Assembly (NCBI GenBank): GCA_020726335.1
Contig: DYSU01000025.1
Coordinates: 1 to 35,448 of the forward strand
Length of the DNA: 35,448 nt
Origin: Thiomargarita sp.
GTDB taxonomy: Bacteria; Pseudomonadota; Gammaproteobacteria; Beggiatoales; Beggiatoaceae
Direction of reading: 5' to 3'
A model generated the notes under the pieces. It was not told where the DNA came from and did no database searches. It worked only from the letters and a program-made list of their open reading frames with translations. This document shows positions 7,978 to 16,089 of the stretch, in pieces. Both the position numbers and the translations under genes were made by a program. Numbering within the stretch: position 1 is the first letter of the stretch; each line of letters starts with the position of its first letter.

Positions 7978-10055
7978 AACAGGGAATATTTTCATTGGAC
8001 ACACCGCTTAAGCTTCCGAATTTTCAGTTAAATCAACCACCTGTTCAATTAACAGCGAAGATCAGCGTCATTGTGTGCGTGCATAATGCGTTGGCAGATG
8101 TTCAACGGTGTTTGCATTCGCTGGTGCAACACAGTCCTGACGTGGCGTTGATTTTAGTCGATGATGGCAGTGATGCCGCCACCCAACAATTTTTGTTGGC
8201 ACATGCACAACAACATCACTGTGTTTACCTGCGCAATGAACAAGCGCAGGGTTATACTTGCGCCGCCAATCAAGGCTTGAAAGCATCAACAGCGGATTAT
8301 GTGCTGTTGCTCAACAGTGATACCGTGGTCAGCGCGCATGGCTTGCAAGGTTTGTTGGCTTGCGCCCAATCAGATGAAACCATCGGCATGGTGGGGCCGT
8401 TGAGCAACACCGCGTCGTGGCAGTCGATTCCCGAATTTGAACAAAACGGTGATTGGGCGGCCAATCGCTTGCCGCTGGACATGGACATTGATCAAATGGC
8501 ACAGCGGGTGCGCGCCACGGCCAGTTGCATTTATCCGCGTTTGCCGTTTTTAAATGGCTTTTGTTTGTTAATAAAACGCAAGTTAATCAATGACATCGGT
8601 TATTTTGATGCAGAAAATTTTGCCCAAGGCTATGGCGAAGAAAACGATTATTGCCTGCGCGCAAGCAAAGCGGGTTGGGCATTGGTGGTGGCGGATGATG
8701 TCTATGTTTATCATGCCCAATCAAAGAGTTATTCCACTGAACGCCGTTTGCAATTGGCTGGCCGCGCCCATCAAATTTTAGTGGAAAAACACGGGGCAAG
8801 CTTGATTGAACAAGGCGTGGCGGTTTGTCGCAACCAGCCTTTGTTGCAAAGCGTGCGGCATCGCGCCAAACTTTTACTGGAACGCTGGCAGTACATCGCC
8901 CAAGGTCAATACCGCTATCAAGGCAAAAAAGTGCTGTTTGTGTTGCCTGTTGCCCACGCAGGCGGCGGCGCAAATGTGGTCATCAGCGAAGCGCAAGCGT
9001 TGCGGCATATGCAGGTTGATGCACAAATTTTGAATTTCAAACACCATCAGCCCAGTTTTGAGCGGGATTATCCTGATTTGGCTGTGCCTGTATGGTATGC
9101 GGTCAGTGAATCACATATTTTACGCTTGGCACAAGGGTTTGATGCGGTGGTGGCCACGGCCCATTATTCCATTGAGTGGATTGCACCATTGGCCATGCAA
9201 CCCAATCCGCCACGTTTGGGCTATTATGTCCAAGATTTTGAACCGTATTTTTATGTGGAAAAGCCCGCGCATTGGTCAATTTTTTGGTCGTCACCTTGGT
9301 TGCGTCGCCGTTTGGCCGGCTATTATTTTCGTCGCCATCCTGATTTTCGCCGCGCTTGGCTGTCTTATCGCCAAATTCCACAGATTCGTTGTTTCACCAA
9401 AACGCAATGGAATCAACGGGAATTGGCGTTGCAAGTCCAGCAACACTGTGACTTGATTGGGGCTTCGGTGGATGTTGATTTGTTTCAACCGCGTGCATTG
9501 CGCGCACCCGATGGCGAGCGCAGGGTGTGTGCGATGATTCGCCCTTCCAGCAGCCGCCGTGGGGCTTTGCGTACCCTGAGGGTGTTGAAAAAAATTAAAC
9601 AATATTATGCGGATAAAGTGAAAATTTATTTGTTTGGCGTTGTGGCCGATGACCCTGCGTTTTTGGCTCTGCCGCATGATTTTGAGCATCAACATTTGGG
9701 TTTTTTGACCAGTGAACAATTGGCTTTACACTTGAATTATATGGATATTTTCGTCGATTTTTCCAATTTCCAAGCCATGGGGTTGACGGCAATGGAAGCC
9801 ATGGCTTGTCAAACAGCGGTGATTGTGCCACAGCAAGGCGGCGCGAACAGTTTTGCCCGACATGAGCATAATTCTTTAATTATCAATACGTTATGCGATA
9901 AAATTTGTTATCAGGCGTTGGCGACTTTGATTGAAGATGTCGCGCTGTGCCAAAAATTGGCCACCCAAGCCATGCAGGACATCGCGCAGTTTTATCCCGA
10001 AAAAACGGCTTACGCGCTGTTGCAATGTTTGTTTAAGGATAAATCGTTACCTTAG
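7956..10055 (+). CDS. Two-domain glycosyltransferase (GT2 plus GT4-like)
   Basis: Probably a cytoplasmic enzyme of surface polysaccharide synthesis. Residues about 34-290 form a GT-A (GT2) domain: [32 protein letters not shown] and LLLNSDTVV, with the DXD-like S121-D122-T123, then [17 protein letters not shown] (the ED acceptor motif). Residues about 325-690 form a GT-B (GT4-like) domain: [19 protein letters not shown] near 325, [11 protein letters not shown], and a late [20 protein letters not shown] that matches the E-x7-E nucleotide-sugar site. No membrane segment is seen. The ATG at 7956 lies inside alaS without a ribosome site; TTG at 7995 has AGGGA nine bases upstream and may be the true start (686 residues). 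Acceptor and sugar donors are unknown. Confidence 0.88.
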   Translation: MGGGTVLKQGIFSLDTPLKLPNFQLNQPPVQLTAKISVIVCVHNALADVQRCLHSLVQHSPDVALILVDDGSDAATQQFLLAHAQQHHCVYLRNEQAQGYTCAANQGLKASTADYVLLLNSDTVVSAHGLQGLLACAQSDETIGMVGPLSNTASWQSIPEFEQNGDWAANRLPLDMDIDQMAQRVRATASCIYPRLPFLNGFCLLIKRKLINDIGYFDAENFAQGYGEENDYCLRASKAGWALVVADDVYVYHAQSKSYSTERRLQLAGRAHQILVEKHGASLIEQGVAVCRNQPLLQSVRHRAKLLLERWQYIAQGQYRYQGKKVLFVLPVAHAGGGANVVISEAQALRHMQVDAQILNFKHHQPSFERDYPDLAVPVWYAVSESHILRLAQGFDAVVATAHYSIEWIAPLAMQPNPPRLGYYVQDFEPYFYVEKPAHWSIFWSSPWLRRRLAGYYFRRHPDFRRAWLSYRQIPQIRCFTKTQWNQRELALQVQQHCDLIGASVDVDLFQPRALRAPDGERRVCAMIRPSSSRRGALRTLRVLKKIKQYYADKVKIYLFGVVADDPAFLALPHDFEHQHLGFLTSEQLALHLNYMDIFVDFSNFQAMGLTAMEAMACQTAVIVPQQGGANSFARHEHNSLIINTLCDKICYQALATLIEDVALCQKLATQAMQDIAQFYPEKTAYALLQCLFKDKSLP

Positions 10056-10127
10056 TGATAATAATCATGGACATACATTGCGAAAGCCTCATGGATGGAT
10101 TTAACCCGAAGTCATATTTGAAAAATC

Positions 10128-10448
10128 ATGAATAACCGCGAACAATGGAATAAATCAGAAAAAACGTTGCGCACTGTGCAATTGGTGTTCGAGTTCAGTC
10201 AAAAAGTATCCGATCATATTCGGATGCAAGCCAATCAAAACAGCTTGAGTGCGTCCAATCAAATCCGCACCATTTTGGGGCTGGAAATCAAGCAATCGCG
10301 TCGCCCGCGTTTGAGTGTGTCGTTATCGGAACAAGATTATCAACAATTGGCGGTGCGCTATCAATTGGATGTCCATGATAAATGGGCCATTCGTCAAGCG
10401 ATTGCCGATGAATTGATTGAATACACTGACGATGAGCTAAAACAATGA
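10128..10448 (+). CDS. Conserved hypothetical protein with ribbon-helix-helix-like halves
   Basis: A 106-residue protein of unknown function. Two segments each look like a strand followed by two helices: LRTVQLVFEFSQKVSDHIRM...NQIRTILGL (about 15-50) and RPRLSVSLSEQDYQQLAVRY...AIRQAIADELI (about 58-95). Such an arrangement resembles a tandem ribbon-helix-helix fold, but the match is by eye. The RHH call would imply DNA binding. The stop overlaps the next gene by four bases (ATGA at 10445-10448), so the two are likely translationally coupled, and yajL follows in the same way. No clear Shine-Dalgarno precedes its ATG. Confidence 0.75.
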   Translation: MNNREQWNKSEKTLRTVQLVFEFSQKVSDHIRMQANQNSLSASNQIRTILGLEIKQSRRPRLSVSLSEQDYQQLAVRYQLDVHDKWAIRQAIADELIEYTDDELKQ

Positions 10449-10630
10449 AGCGTTTTTTAGGGCAATTGGATTGGAAAAATCCCGTGGTGCTGGCTTTGGC
10501 CGTGTTGGTGCTGTTTGTGTTGTATCAGTTGGTGGGCGGTTTTTTTTGGTTTTTGATTCAAACCGCCTTGTATTTATTGATCTTTTTTGGGTTGTTGGTG
10601 TTGTTGAAAAATAAGGGGTTTTTTAAGTGA
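10445..10630 (+). CDS. Small hydrophobic membrane protein (61 aa)
   Basis: The 61-residue product starts with a short basic/amphipathic part (MKRFLGQLDWKNP) and then has one long or two closely spaced membrane helices (VVLALAVLVLFVLYQLVGG and FFWFLIQTALYLLIFFGLLV), ending KNKGFFK. By the positive-inside rule both ends would be cytoplasmic if there are two passes. It overlaps its upstream neighbour by ATGA and the yajL ATG by one base (TGATG). No family is recognised. Its conserved placement in a coupled trio supports it being a real gene. Confidence 0.75.
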   Translation: MKRFLGQLDWKNPVVLALAVLVLFVLYQLVGGFFWFLIQTALYLLIFFGLLVLLKNKGFFK

Positions 10631-11181
10631 TGGCAAAAGTATTGATTCCGTTAGCACAAGGTTGTGAAGAATTGGAAGCGGTGACCCTCATTGATGTGTT
10701 GCGCCGTGCGGGCATTGAAGTGGTCAGCGCGGGTTTAACCGAGCGCGAAATCATCGCCAGTCGTGGCGTGCGTTTGCTGGCCGATGTGTTGTTGGATGAG
10801 GTTTTAGACCAAGATTTTGATTTGCTGGTCTTGCCCGGCGGTCTGCAAGGGGCGAAAAATTTAGAGGAAGATGCGCGTATCACCACACTGTTGCAACGCC
10901 AACAACAACGCGGCGGTTATAATGCGGCGATTTGTGCCGCACCTGTGGTGTTGGCCAAGGCGGGTATTTTAAGCCAAAAATCGGCCACCAGTTACCCCCA
11001 TTTTTTGGATCAATTGAATTTAACCGATGTGGATTATATTGACAACCAAGCCGTGGTGGTGGATGGCACAATCATCACCTCACGCGGCCCTGCCACTGCG
11101 ATGGCGTTTGCATTGACTTTGGTTGAGCTGTTGACCGACAAAAACAAACGCGCCGAAGTGGCGGCAGGTTTGTTGTATTAA
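10630..11181 (+). CDS. yajL: DJ-1/PfpI family protein, YajL-type
   Basis: Member of the DJ-1/ThiJ/PfpI superfamily, closest in pattern to YajL, described as an oxidative-stress chaperone and protein deglycase. 183 residues from ATG 10630 (a GTG at 10627 would add one). The start region reads VLIPLAQGCEELEAVTLIDVLRRAG, with the conserved Glu in GCEE. The nucleophile is the Cys in NAAICAAPVVLAKAGIL (about residue 102), and the late SRGPATAMAFALTLVE motif is also typical. The start codon shares a base with the preceding stop (TGATG). It converges on the TSP3-protein gene, with a probable shared terminator between them. Confidence 0.92.
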   Translation: MAKVLIPLAQGCEELEAVTLIDVLRRAGIEVVSAGLTEREIIASRGVRLLADVLLDEVLDQDFDLLVLPGGLQGAKNLEEDARITTLLQRQQQRGGYNAAICAAPVVLAKAGILSQKSATSYPHFLDQLNLTDVDYIDNQAVVVDGTIITSRGPATAMAFALTLVELLTDKNKRAEVAAGLLY

Positions 11182-11208
11182 AAACGGGGCAATGCCCTGC
11201 CGGTTTTA
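11181..11208. terminator. Possible bidirectional terminator between yajL and the TSP3 gene
   Basis: AAAAC...GTTTT arms enclose GGGC-AAT-GCCC, giving an imperfect hairpin with T-runs on both strands. It lies exactly between two converging stops and overlaps the stop of the minus-strand gene. Internal mismatches make it only moderately convincing. Confidence 0.4.
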
Positions 11209-13146
11209 AGGTTGTGTGGTTGGATTCAACTTTTCCAGCCACAATGATTCTGCGCCCGAAGCTTCGGCAGTGATGGCCAGCTCTACGCTTTGATAATTGC
11301 CTTTATCCAATTTGACCGCAGGCAAAATCAATTTGCCATTTTTGACGCAAAACGCGGCAGAGCCACAAGGGTTGACGCTGGGTACAGGGGTGGCCACACA
11401 GCCTTTGCTGTCAACTTTTGCATTTTTTGCGCTGTCAGCACATTGGTCCAAATCATCATTCACCCCATCCACATCGCTGTCCACCACCGTACAACCATCC
11501 GTCCCTATGGTCACATCGCGCCCCGTGTTGGGACACCGATCTTTGTCATCGGTGGTGCCGTCGCCATCACCATCGACCGTGCTACAGCCTTGTGCATCCA
11601 CACGGGCATTATCGGCGGTGTTGGGGCATTGGTCTAGGGCATTTTTTACCCCGTCTTTATCGTCGTCGCGGGTATCCTCTGTGGCTTGTTTGGCACAACC
11701 TTTGGTGTCCACCGCTGTACCCAACGGCGTGCTGGGACATTGGTCAACATCGTCGGTCACATTGTCGCCATCGCTGTCAATCGGCAAAGGACAACCCACG
11801 CTGTCAACGGTTGAGCCTGATGCCGTGGTGGGACATTGGTCTTTATCATCCATCACCCCATCGCTGTCGCTGTCTTTGCCTTGCGCCCATGCAGTGAAAA
11901 CGCCTTTGTCTTTAATGGAATAGGTGAAAGACACTTCATCCAATTGAATGCCGCCTGTGTACATGTTGTTCAAATTAAAAAACCCGTACATGAGACAAGA
12001 GCCTGTAATAAAAAACTCAGAATTTTCATCGCGTTTATGCACCACATTGCTGGCTCCTGTCAAAACCTTCCAACCGGCCTGCGCGCCGCCATTGGTAAAA
12101 TCAGAGGACACAGGCACAGGCGGCAAAGTGAAATTATTGCAATCGTGTTCGCCGTAATCATAAAACGACACCGATTGACTGGCGGCCAACGATCTGGCAT
12201 TGATGCCCATGCTGAGTTTACCCATGCCCGCAGGAAAATAAACCGTGAAATACGCGCCTTCACCCCGATTGATGGTCCAGGGAATCGGCTTGGTTTCAGG
12301 CACGGCGGCGATATAATACAAGGCATTGTTATTGGGGTTAATTTTAGCAGGGTCAAACACCCCGCCCGTGCGACCCTGCCAATCGATGCGTTCAGGAATA
12401 TTGACCCCGCCAATCCATTCATGGGTGATGAGACGGCTGGTTTTATTGGCGTTGCCCGTGTTCACAGGAATGTTGGTTGCAACCTGTTTCACAGGGCTTT
12501 CAATGGCACTGCGGGCGGTGTAGATGACCTCCCCTTTGCTTGCCCATTGGCTGAATAAATCTTCATCTTTAACCATGTAAGTCAATGAAACATCGTCTAA
12601 TTTCACCCCTGATTGATTCAAATTGTCCTGATTATAAAAACCAAACAACAAGCAAGAGCCGCCGTTAAAAAAATCAGTGTTCAGCCGTTGATGTGACACA
12701 TTGCTTGCGCCCGTCAACACCTTCCATTCATTGCCGATATTGGCCGCAATTTCAGAAGCTTTCGGGGTTGGTGGCAATTGCGCGGTTTCGCCACAAGTGG
12801 TTTCGCCAAAATCTTTGAACAACACCGATTGGCTGGCGGCCAAAGCCACTGCATTGATGCCCATGTTGACTTGTTGAATGCCCGCAGGAACATAAATGCG
12901 CATATAAGCCGCTTCCCCTCGTAAAATCGTCCATGGAATCGGTTTGGTTTCAGGAATGGCCGCAATATAAAACAAACGCCCGCTGGCCATTAAATTGGGA
13001 TTAAACACCCCGCCGCGCACGCCTGACCACTGCGCTTGTTCAGGAATATCCACCCCGCCAACCCACGCGAAAGCCAATGAACTGAAAAATAAAACAAAAA
13101 CGGCAGCCAATCGCCCAGACAACGGCATCAATTGCTTGATTTTCAT
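11206..13146 (-). CDS. Secreted protein with duplicated module and thrombospondin type 3 repeats
   Basis: A 646-residue exported protein of unknown function. A Sec signal peptide (1-27, basic start, hydrophobic core, ending SLAFA|W) is followed by two copies of a module of about 175-180 residues (28-202 and 244-422). Both copies share W[VI]GGV[DN]IPE, GGVF[ND]P, AA[IV]PETKPIPWTI.RGE, LAASQSV and KVLTGASNV, and each has one Cys pair (C118/C165; C336/C384). Five TSP3 calcium-binding repeats (425-583) follow, each with a D-rich loop, DQCP and a V/D-x-x-GC ending. The C-terminal tail (584-646) has a Pro linker and C594/C600. The OmpA-like peptidoglycan domain that often follows TSP3 repeats is absent. 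ATG 13146 is preferred over TTG 13155. It stands alone as a transcription unit. Confidence 0.88.
   Translation of the reverse strand: MKIKQLMPLSGRLAAVFVLFFSSLAFAWVGGVDIPEQAQWSGVRGGVFNPNLMASGRLFYIAAIPETKPIPWTILRGEAAYMRIYVPAGIQQVNMGINAVALAASQSVLFKDFGETTCGETAQLPPTPKASEIAANIGNEWKVLTGASNVSHQRLNTDFFNGGSCLLFGFYNQDNLNQSGVKLDDVSLTYMVKDEDLFSQWASKGEVIYTARSAIESPVKQVATNIPVNTGNANKTSRLITHEWIGGVNIPERIDWQGRTGGVFDPAKINPNNNALYYIAAVPETKPIPWTINRGEGAYFTVYFPAGMGKLSMGINARSLAASQSVSFYDYGEHDCNNFTLPPVPVSSDFTNGGAQAGWKVLTGASNVVHKRDENSEFFITGSCLMYGFFNLNNMYTGGIQLDEVSFTYSIKDKGVFTAWAQGKDSDSDGVMDDKDQCPTTASGSTVDSVGCPLPIDSDGDNVTDDVDQCPSTPLGTAVDTKGCAKQATEDTRDDDKDGVKNALDQCPNTADNARVDAQGCSTVDGDGDGTTDDKDRCPNTGRDVTIGTDGCTVVDSDVDGVNDDLDQCADSAKNAKVDSKGCVATPVPSVNPCGSAAFCVKNGKLILPAVKLDKGNYQSVELAITAEASGAESLWLEKLNPTTQP
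11398..11874 (-). repeat. Five thrombospondin type 3 repeats (coding)
   Basis: Encodes five units of about 30 residues with cores DSDSDGVMDDKDQCP, DSDGDNVTDDVDQCP, DDDKDGVKNALDQCP, DGDGDGTTDDKDRCP and DSDVDGVNDDLDQCA. Each contains a DxDxDG-type calcium loop. The units differ in sequence, so the duplication is not recent. Confidence 0.85.
11881..12417 (-). repeat. Second copy of the secreted module
   Basis: Encodes residues 244-422 of the TSP3 protein, about half identical by eye to residues 28-202 (12541-13065). It shares the WIGGVNIPE start, PETKPIPWTI, LAASQSV and KVLTGASNV blocks and the two cysteines. Confidence 0.8.
12541..13065 (-). repeat. First copy of the secreted module
   Basis: Encodes residues 28-202 of the TSP3 protein, starting at the mature N-terminus (WVGGVDIPE). 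The tandem partner is at 11881-12417, separated by about 41 residues of linker. Confidence 0.8.
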
Positions 13147-13228
13147 AAACCCCAATGCCCATTAAAATATTGATAAGTAAAAATTATTTGCGCCAGTATA
13201 CGTTAAACAAACCCAGATATAAACCCAT

Positions 13229-14041
13229 TTATCTCATATACCGTGCAAAACTGCCACGCGCATGGCCCGTCAAATCATAACAGGTTTCAATGCTCTGATA
13301 ACCCGCTTGCCGCATTTTGGCTTGCACGGATGCGCTTTGATCAAACCCATGTTCCAACAGCAAAAAACCGCCCTGCTTCAATTGCATTTTTGCCTGTTCA
13401 ATCAAGGTGAACAAATCAGCCAAACCCTGATCAGCGGCCACCAGCGCGGCTTGCGGTTCATAACACAAAGCGGCCAAATGCACATCATCAGCGGCGATAT
13501 ACGGCGGATTGGCGATAATCGCATCCGCTTGCAGATAATTTAAAGCCGTCAACCAATCGCCCGCGACAAACTGCACTTGGTTTAAACCCAACCGTTGCGC
13601 ATTGGCTTTGGCACGTTGCAACGTGGCCAAATGGAGGTCCGTAGCAAAAATCGACCACAACCGACATTCAAAAGCCAACGCCAGCGCAATCGCACCCGAG
13701 CCTGTGCCTAAATCGACAATGGTTTGCACCGTGCGCGGCAACTTGCGCAATGCCAGTTCCACAATACTCTCCGTATCAGGACGGGGAATCAACGTGTGTT
13801 CGTCCACTTGCAACGACAAAGACCAAAATTCTTTACAGCCCGTTAAATACGCCACAGGCTTGCCCGCCTGTCGTTGTTCAAATAAATCAATGAATTGCTG
13901 TTGTTGCAAGGGGGTTAAAAGTTGCTCAGGCCAAGCGTACACATGCGGGCGTGCCACGCGCAGACAATGCCCAAGCAACAGCTCAGCATCCAGTTTATCC
14001 ACCCATTGCGAGGCATAAACCAAGGCTTGGCGCACATTCAC
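13229..14041 (-). CDS. prmC: Peptide chain release factor N5-glutamine methyltransferase
   Basis: Methylates the Gln of the GGQ motif in release factors RF1 and RF2, using SAM. From GTG 14041 the protein has 270 residues, the family length. SAM motif IVDLGTGSGAIALAL lies at about 108-122, and the catalytic NPPYI at 178-182. The N-terminal helical domain includes LDAELLLGHCL. The start is chosen because GTG overlaps the bioD stop as GTGA (14038-14041) with AGGTG upstream. A longer ATG start at 14131 would overlap bioD by 94 bases. It is third in the proA-bioD-prmC run. Confidence 0.93.
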   Translation of the reverse strand: MNVRQALVYASQWVDKLDAELLLGHCLRVARPHVYAWPEQLLTPLQQQQFIDLFEQRQAGKPVAYLTGCKEFWSLSLQVDEHTLIPRPDTESIVELALRKLPRTVQTIVDLGTGSGAIALALAFECRLWSIFATDLHLATLQRAKANAQRLGLNQVQFVAGDWLTALNYLQADAIIANPPYIAADDVHLAALCYEPQAALVAADQGLADLFTLIEQAKMQLKQGGFLLLEHGFDQSASVQAKMRQAGYQSIETCYDLTGHARGSFARYMR

Positions 14042-14712
14042 AGCCAATGCACCTGATGAGCCAAATCCTGTGGCGACAAAGTCAGACAATGGGGCAAACA
14101 GCCCAGATACGGCAGATTGATGTGTTGACACAAATAGGCAAGGCTGTCATCGGCGTTAAACTCGGCCTCCACTTGACTGGCCAGCCAGCCGACAAACCGC
14201 ACATTGGTGCGCAAAATTGCCGCCACGCTCAACAAAGCGTGGTTGATGCAGCCCAGCCGCAAGCCAACCACCAAAATCACGCCCGCATCCAAAGCCAAAG
14301 CCCAATGTTGCAAACTGTGCGGGTCATTGAACGGCACAGCCCAACCGCCCACACCTTCGATGATGACTTGTTCGCATTGCAATTGTATGCGTTGATAACA
14401 TTGAATAATGTGATTTAAATCAATGGTTTGACCCGTTTGTTCCGCAGCAAAATGCGGCGCAATCGCAGGCACAAACGCATAGGGATTGATGTCGGCATAG
14501 CCACAAGCCACACTGCTGTGTTGTTGCAACAACAGCGCGTCGCTGTTGCGCAAACCCGCAGGCGTGGGTAAACAACCGCTGGCCACGGGTTTCATGCCCA
14601 CCACGGTCAGACCGCGCTGTTGCAAATGCGCCATCAAGGCTAAACTTGCCCACGTTTTGCCCGCGCCTGTGTCCGTACCCGTGATGATCAACGGCGGATG
14701 GTGGCGCATCAA
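14038..14712 (-). CDS. bioD: Dethiobiotin synthetase
   Basis: ATP-dependent closure of the ureido ring of dethiobiotin from 7,8-diaminopelargonate and CO2, the penultimate step of biotin synthesis. 224 residues. The P-loop reads [17 protein letters not shown] (Lys19), followed by GMKPVASGC, the usual substrate-binding segment. [15 protein letters not shown] corresponds to the E-G-AGG loop of the family. The start overlaps the proA stop by four bases and the end overlaps prmC by four bases, implying coupled translation. No other bio gene is nearby, so biotin genes are scattered in this genome. Confidence 0.93.
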   Translation of the reverse strand: MMRHHPPLIITGTDTGAGKTWASLALMAHLQQRGLTVVGMKPVASGCLPTPAGLRNSDALLLQQHSSVACGYADINPYAFVPAIAPHFAAEQTGQTIDLNHIIQCYQRIQLQCEQVIIEGVGGWAVPFNDPHSLQHWALALDAGVILVVGLRLGCINHALLSVAAILRTNVRFVGWLASQVEAEFNADDSLAYLCQHINLPYLGCLPHCLTLSPQDLAHQVHWL

Positions 14713-15962
14713 CGAATGTGACCGTTGCCCAAAACGATGAATTTTTGCGAAGTCAAACCTTCCAAACCCACAGGGCCACGCGCATGAATTTTATCCGTGC
14801 TGATGCCGATTTCCGCGCCCAAACCGTATTCAAACCCATCAGCAAAGCGGGTGGACGCATTGACCATCACCGAACTGGAATCGACTTCTGTCAAAAAGCG
14901 TTGCGCCAAACTCCAATCTTCGGTGACAATCGCATCCGTGTGGCGCGAACTGTACTGGTCAATATGAGCCATCGCTTGATCAAAATCATCGACCACCCGA
15001 ATGGCCAAAATCGGGGCTAAATATTCCGTCGCCCAATCTTGTTCCGTGGCGGGCAAAATTTTGGGGTCAAACGCTTGGGTTTTGGCACAGCCGCGCAATT
15101 CCACCCCCGCTTGCTGGTATTTATCCACCAACAGCGGCAAAACGCTGGGCGCAATCGCTTGATGCACCAGCAAAGTTTCCATGGTGTTGCAAGTGCCATA
15201 GCGTTGGGTTTTGGCGTTGTACGCCACGGCCACCGCTTTATCCAAATCGGCTTTGGCATCAATATACACATGGCACAAACCATCCAAGTGTTTGATAACA
15301 GGAATTTTTGCTTCCGCACTGACGCGCTCAATCAAGCCTTTGCCGCCGCGTGGCACGATGACATCAATATACGCTTGCATCCGCAACAGCTCACCGACGG
15401 CGGCGCGGTCGGTGGTTTTCACCACTTGCACCGCTTCGGCAGGCAAACCGCTGTCGGTCAGCCCTGTGTGAATGCAAGCGGCAATCGCCAAATTGGAATG
15501 AATCGCTTCAGAGCCGCCGCGCAAAATCACCGCATTGCCTGATTTCAGCCCCAGCCCTGCGGCATCGGCGGTGACATTGGGGCGCGATTCGTAAATGATG
15601 CCAATCACCCCCAACGGCACGCGCATTTTGCCCACTTGAATGCCTGACGGTTGGTAACGCAGGTGGCTGATTTCGCCCACAGGGTCAGCCAAGTTGGCAA
15701 TTTGGCGCAAGCCTTCGGCCATGGCATGAATACGCTCAGGATTCAAAGCCAAACGGTCCAGCAACGCCGTATTCAAACCGCGTTCACGTCCAGCAGTTAA
15801 ATCTTTTTCGTTTTCTTTCAATAAGTTATCTTGTTGTATTGCCAATAAATCGGCCATGCTGTGCAAGGCTTGGTTTTTTTGCGCGGTGCGGGCTTTGGCC
15901 ATCGCCTTGGCGGCGGCGCGGGCGTTTTTACCCAGTTGTTGCATGGTGTCGTGTAGTGTCAT
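14709..15962 (-). CDS. proA: Gamma-glutamyl phosphate reductase
   Basis: NADPH-dependent reduction of L-glutamyl-5-phosphate to glutamate-5-semialdehyde, second step of proline synthesis. From ATG 15962 the protein has 417 residues, the usual length, and AAGGGG lies six to seven bases upstream. An upstream extension to 16007 lacks these signs. The aldehyde-dehydrogenase-like fold is shown by [17 protein letters not shown]-like sequence (here [18 protein letters not shown]), [12 protein letters not shown], and the catalytic Cys at about residue 258 in [14 protein letters not shown]-terminal [19 protein letters not shown] is characteristic. First gene of the proA-bioD-prmC run. proB is not in the window. 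Confidence 0.96.
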   Translation of the reverse strand: MTLHDTMQQLGKNARAAAKAMAKARTAQKNQALHSMADLLAIQQDNLLKENEKDLTAGRERGLNTALLDRLALNPERIHAMAEGLRQIANLADPVGEISHLRYQPSGIQVGKMRVPLGVIGIIYESRPNVTADAAGLGLKSGNAVILRGGSEAIHSNLAIAACIHTGLTDSGLPAEAVQVVKTTDRAAVGELLRMQAYIDVIVPRGGKGLIERVSAEAKIPVIKHLDGLCHVYIDAKADLDKAVAVAYNAKTQRYGTCNTMETLLVHQAIAPSVLPLLVDKYQQAGVELRGCAKTQAFDPKILPATEQDWATEYLAPILAIRVVDDFDQAMAHIDQYSSRHTDAIVTEDWSLAQRFLTEVDSSSVMVNASTRFADGFEYGLGAEIGISTDKIHARGPVGLEGLTSQKFIVLGNGHIR

Positions 15963-16025
15963 TTTGTTTCCCCTTAAAATCTTCAGCCCAAGTATAAAAT
16001 ATCCCACGCGCTTGTGCCAGCCATG

Positions 16026-16054
16026 TTGTTATCTTGGGGGCATCATGCCATAAT
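16026..16054 (+). promoter_or_regulatory. Candidate sigma-70 promoter of class I lysRS
   Basis: TTGTTA (16026-16031), 17 bases, CATAAT (16049-16054). The -10 hexamer matches the consensus at five of six positions and the spacing is optimal. The expected start near 16061 leaves a leader of about 30 bases before the ATG at 16090. Confidence 0.55.
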
Positions 16055-16089
16055 CGCAGAGAAAATCACGATAACTCAGGAAAATCATC

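Noticed and set aside
11398-11874. Regular repeats that could look like a CRISPR array
   Set aside because: The period comes from protein repeats (DQCP units). Unit length varies, the repeats are not near-identical, and the region is in an intact reading frame.
11297-11923. Long plus-strand frames opposite the TSP3 repeats
   Set aside because: They mirror the repeat structure of the minus-strand gene (periodic Ser/Leu/Pro content). The minus strand has a signal peptide and clear domain motifs.
14042-14131. A longer PrmC start with 30 extra residues
   Set aside because: It would overlap bioD by 94 bases. GTG 14041 gives the standard length and a four-base GTGA overlap with AGGTG upstream.
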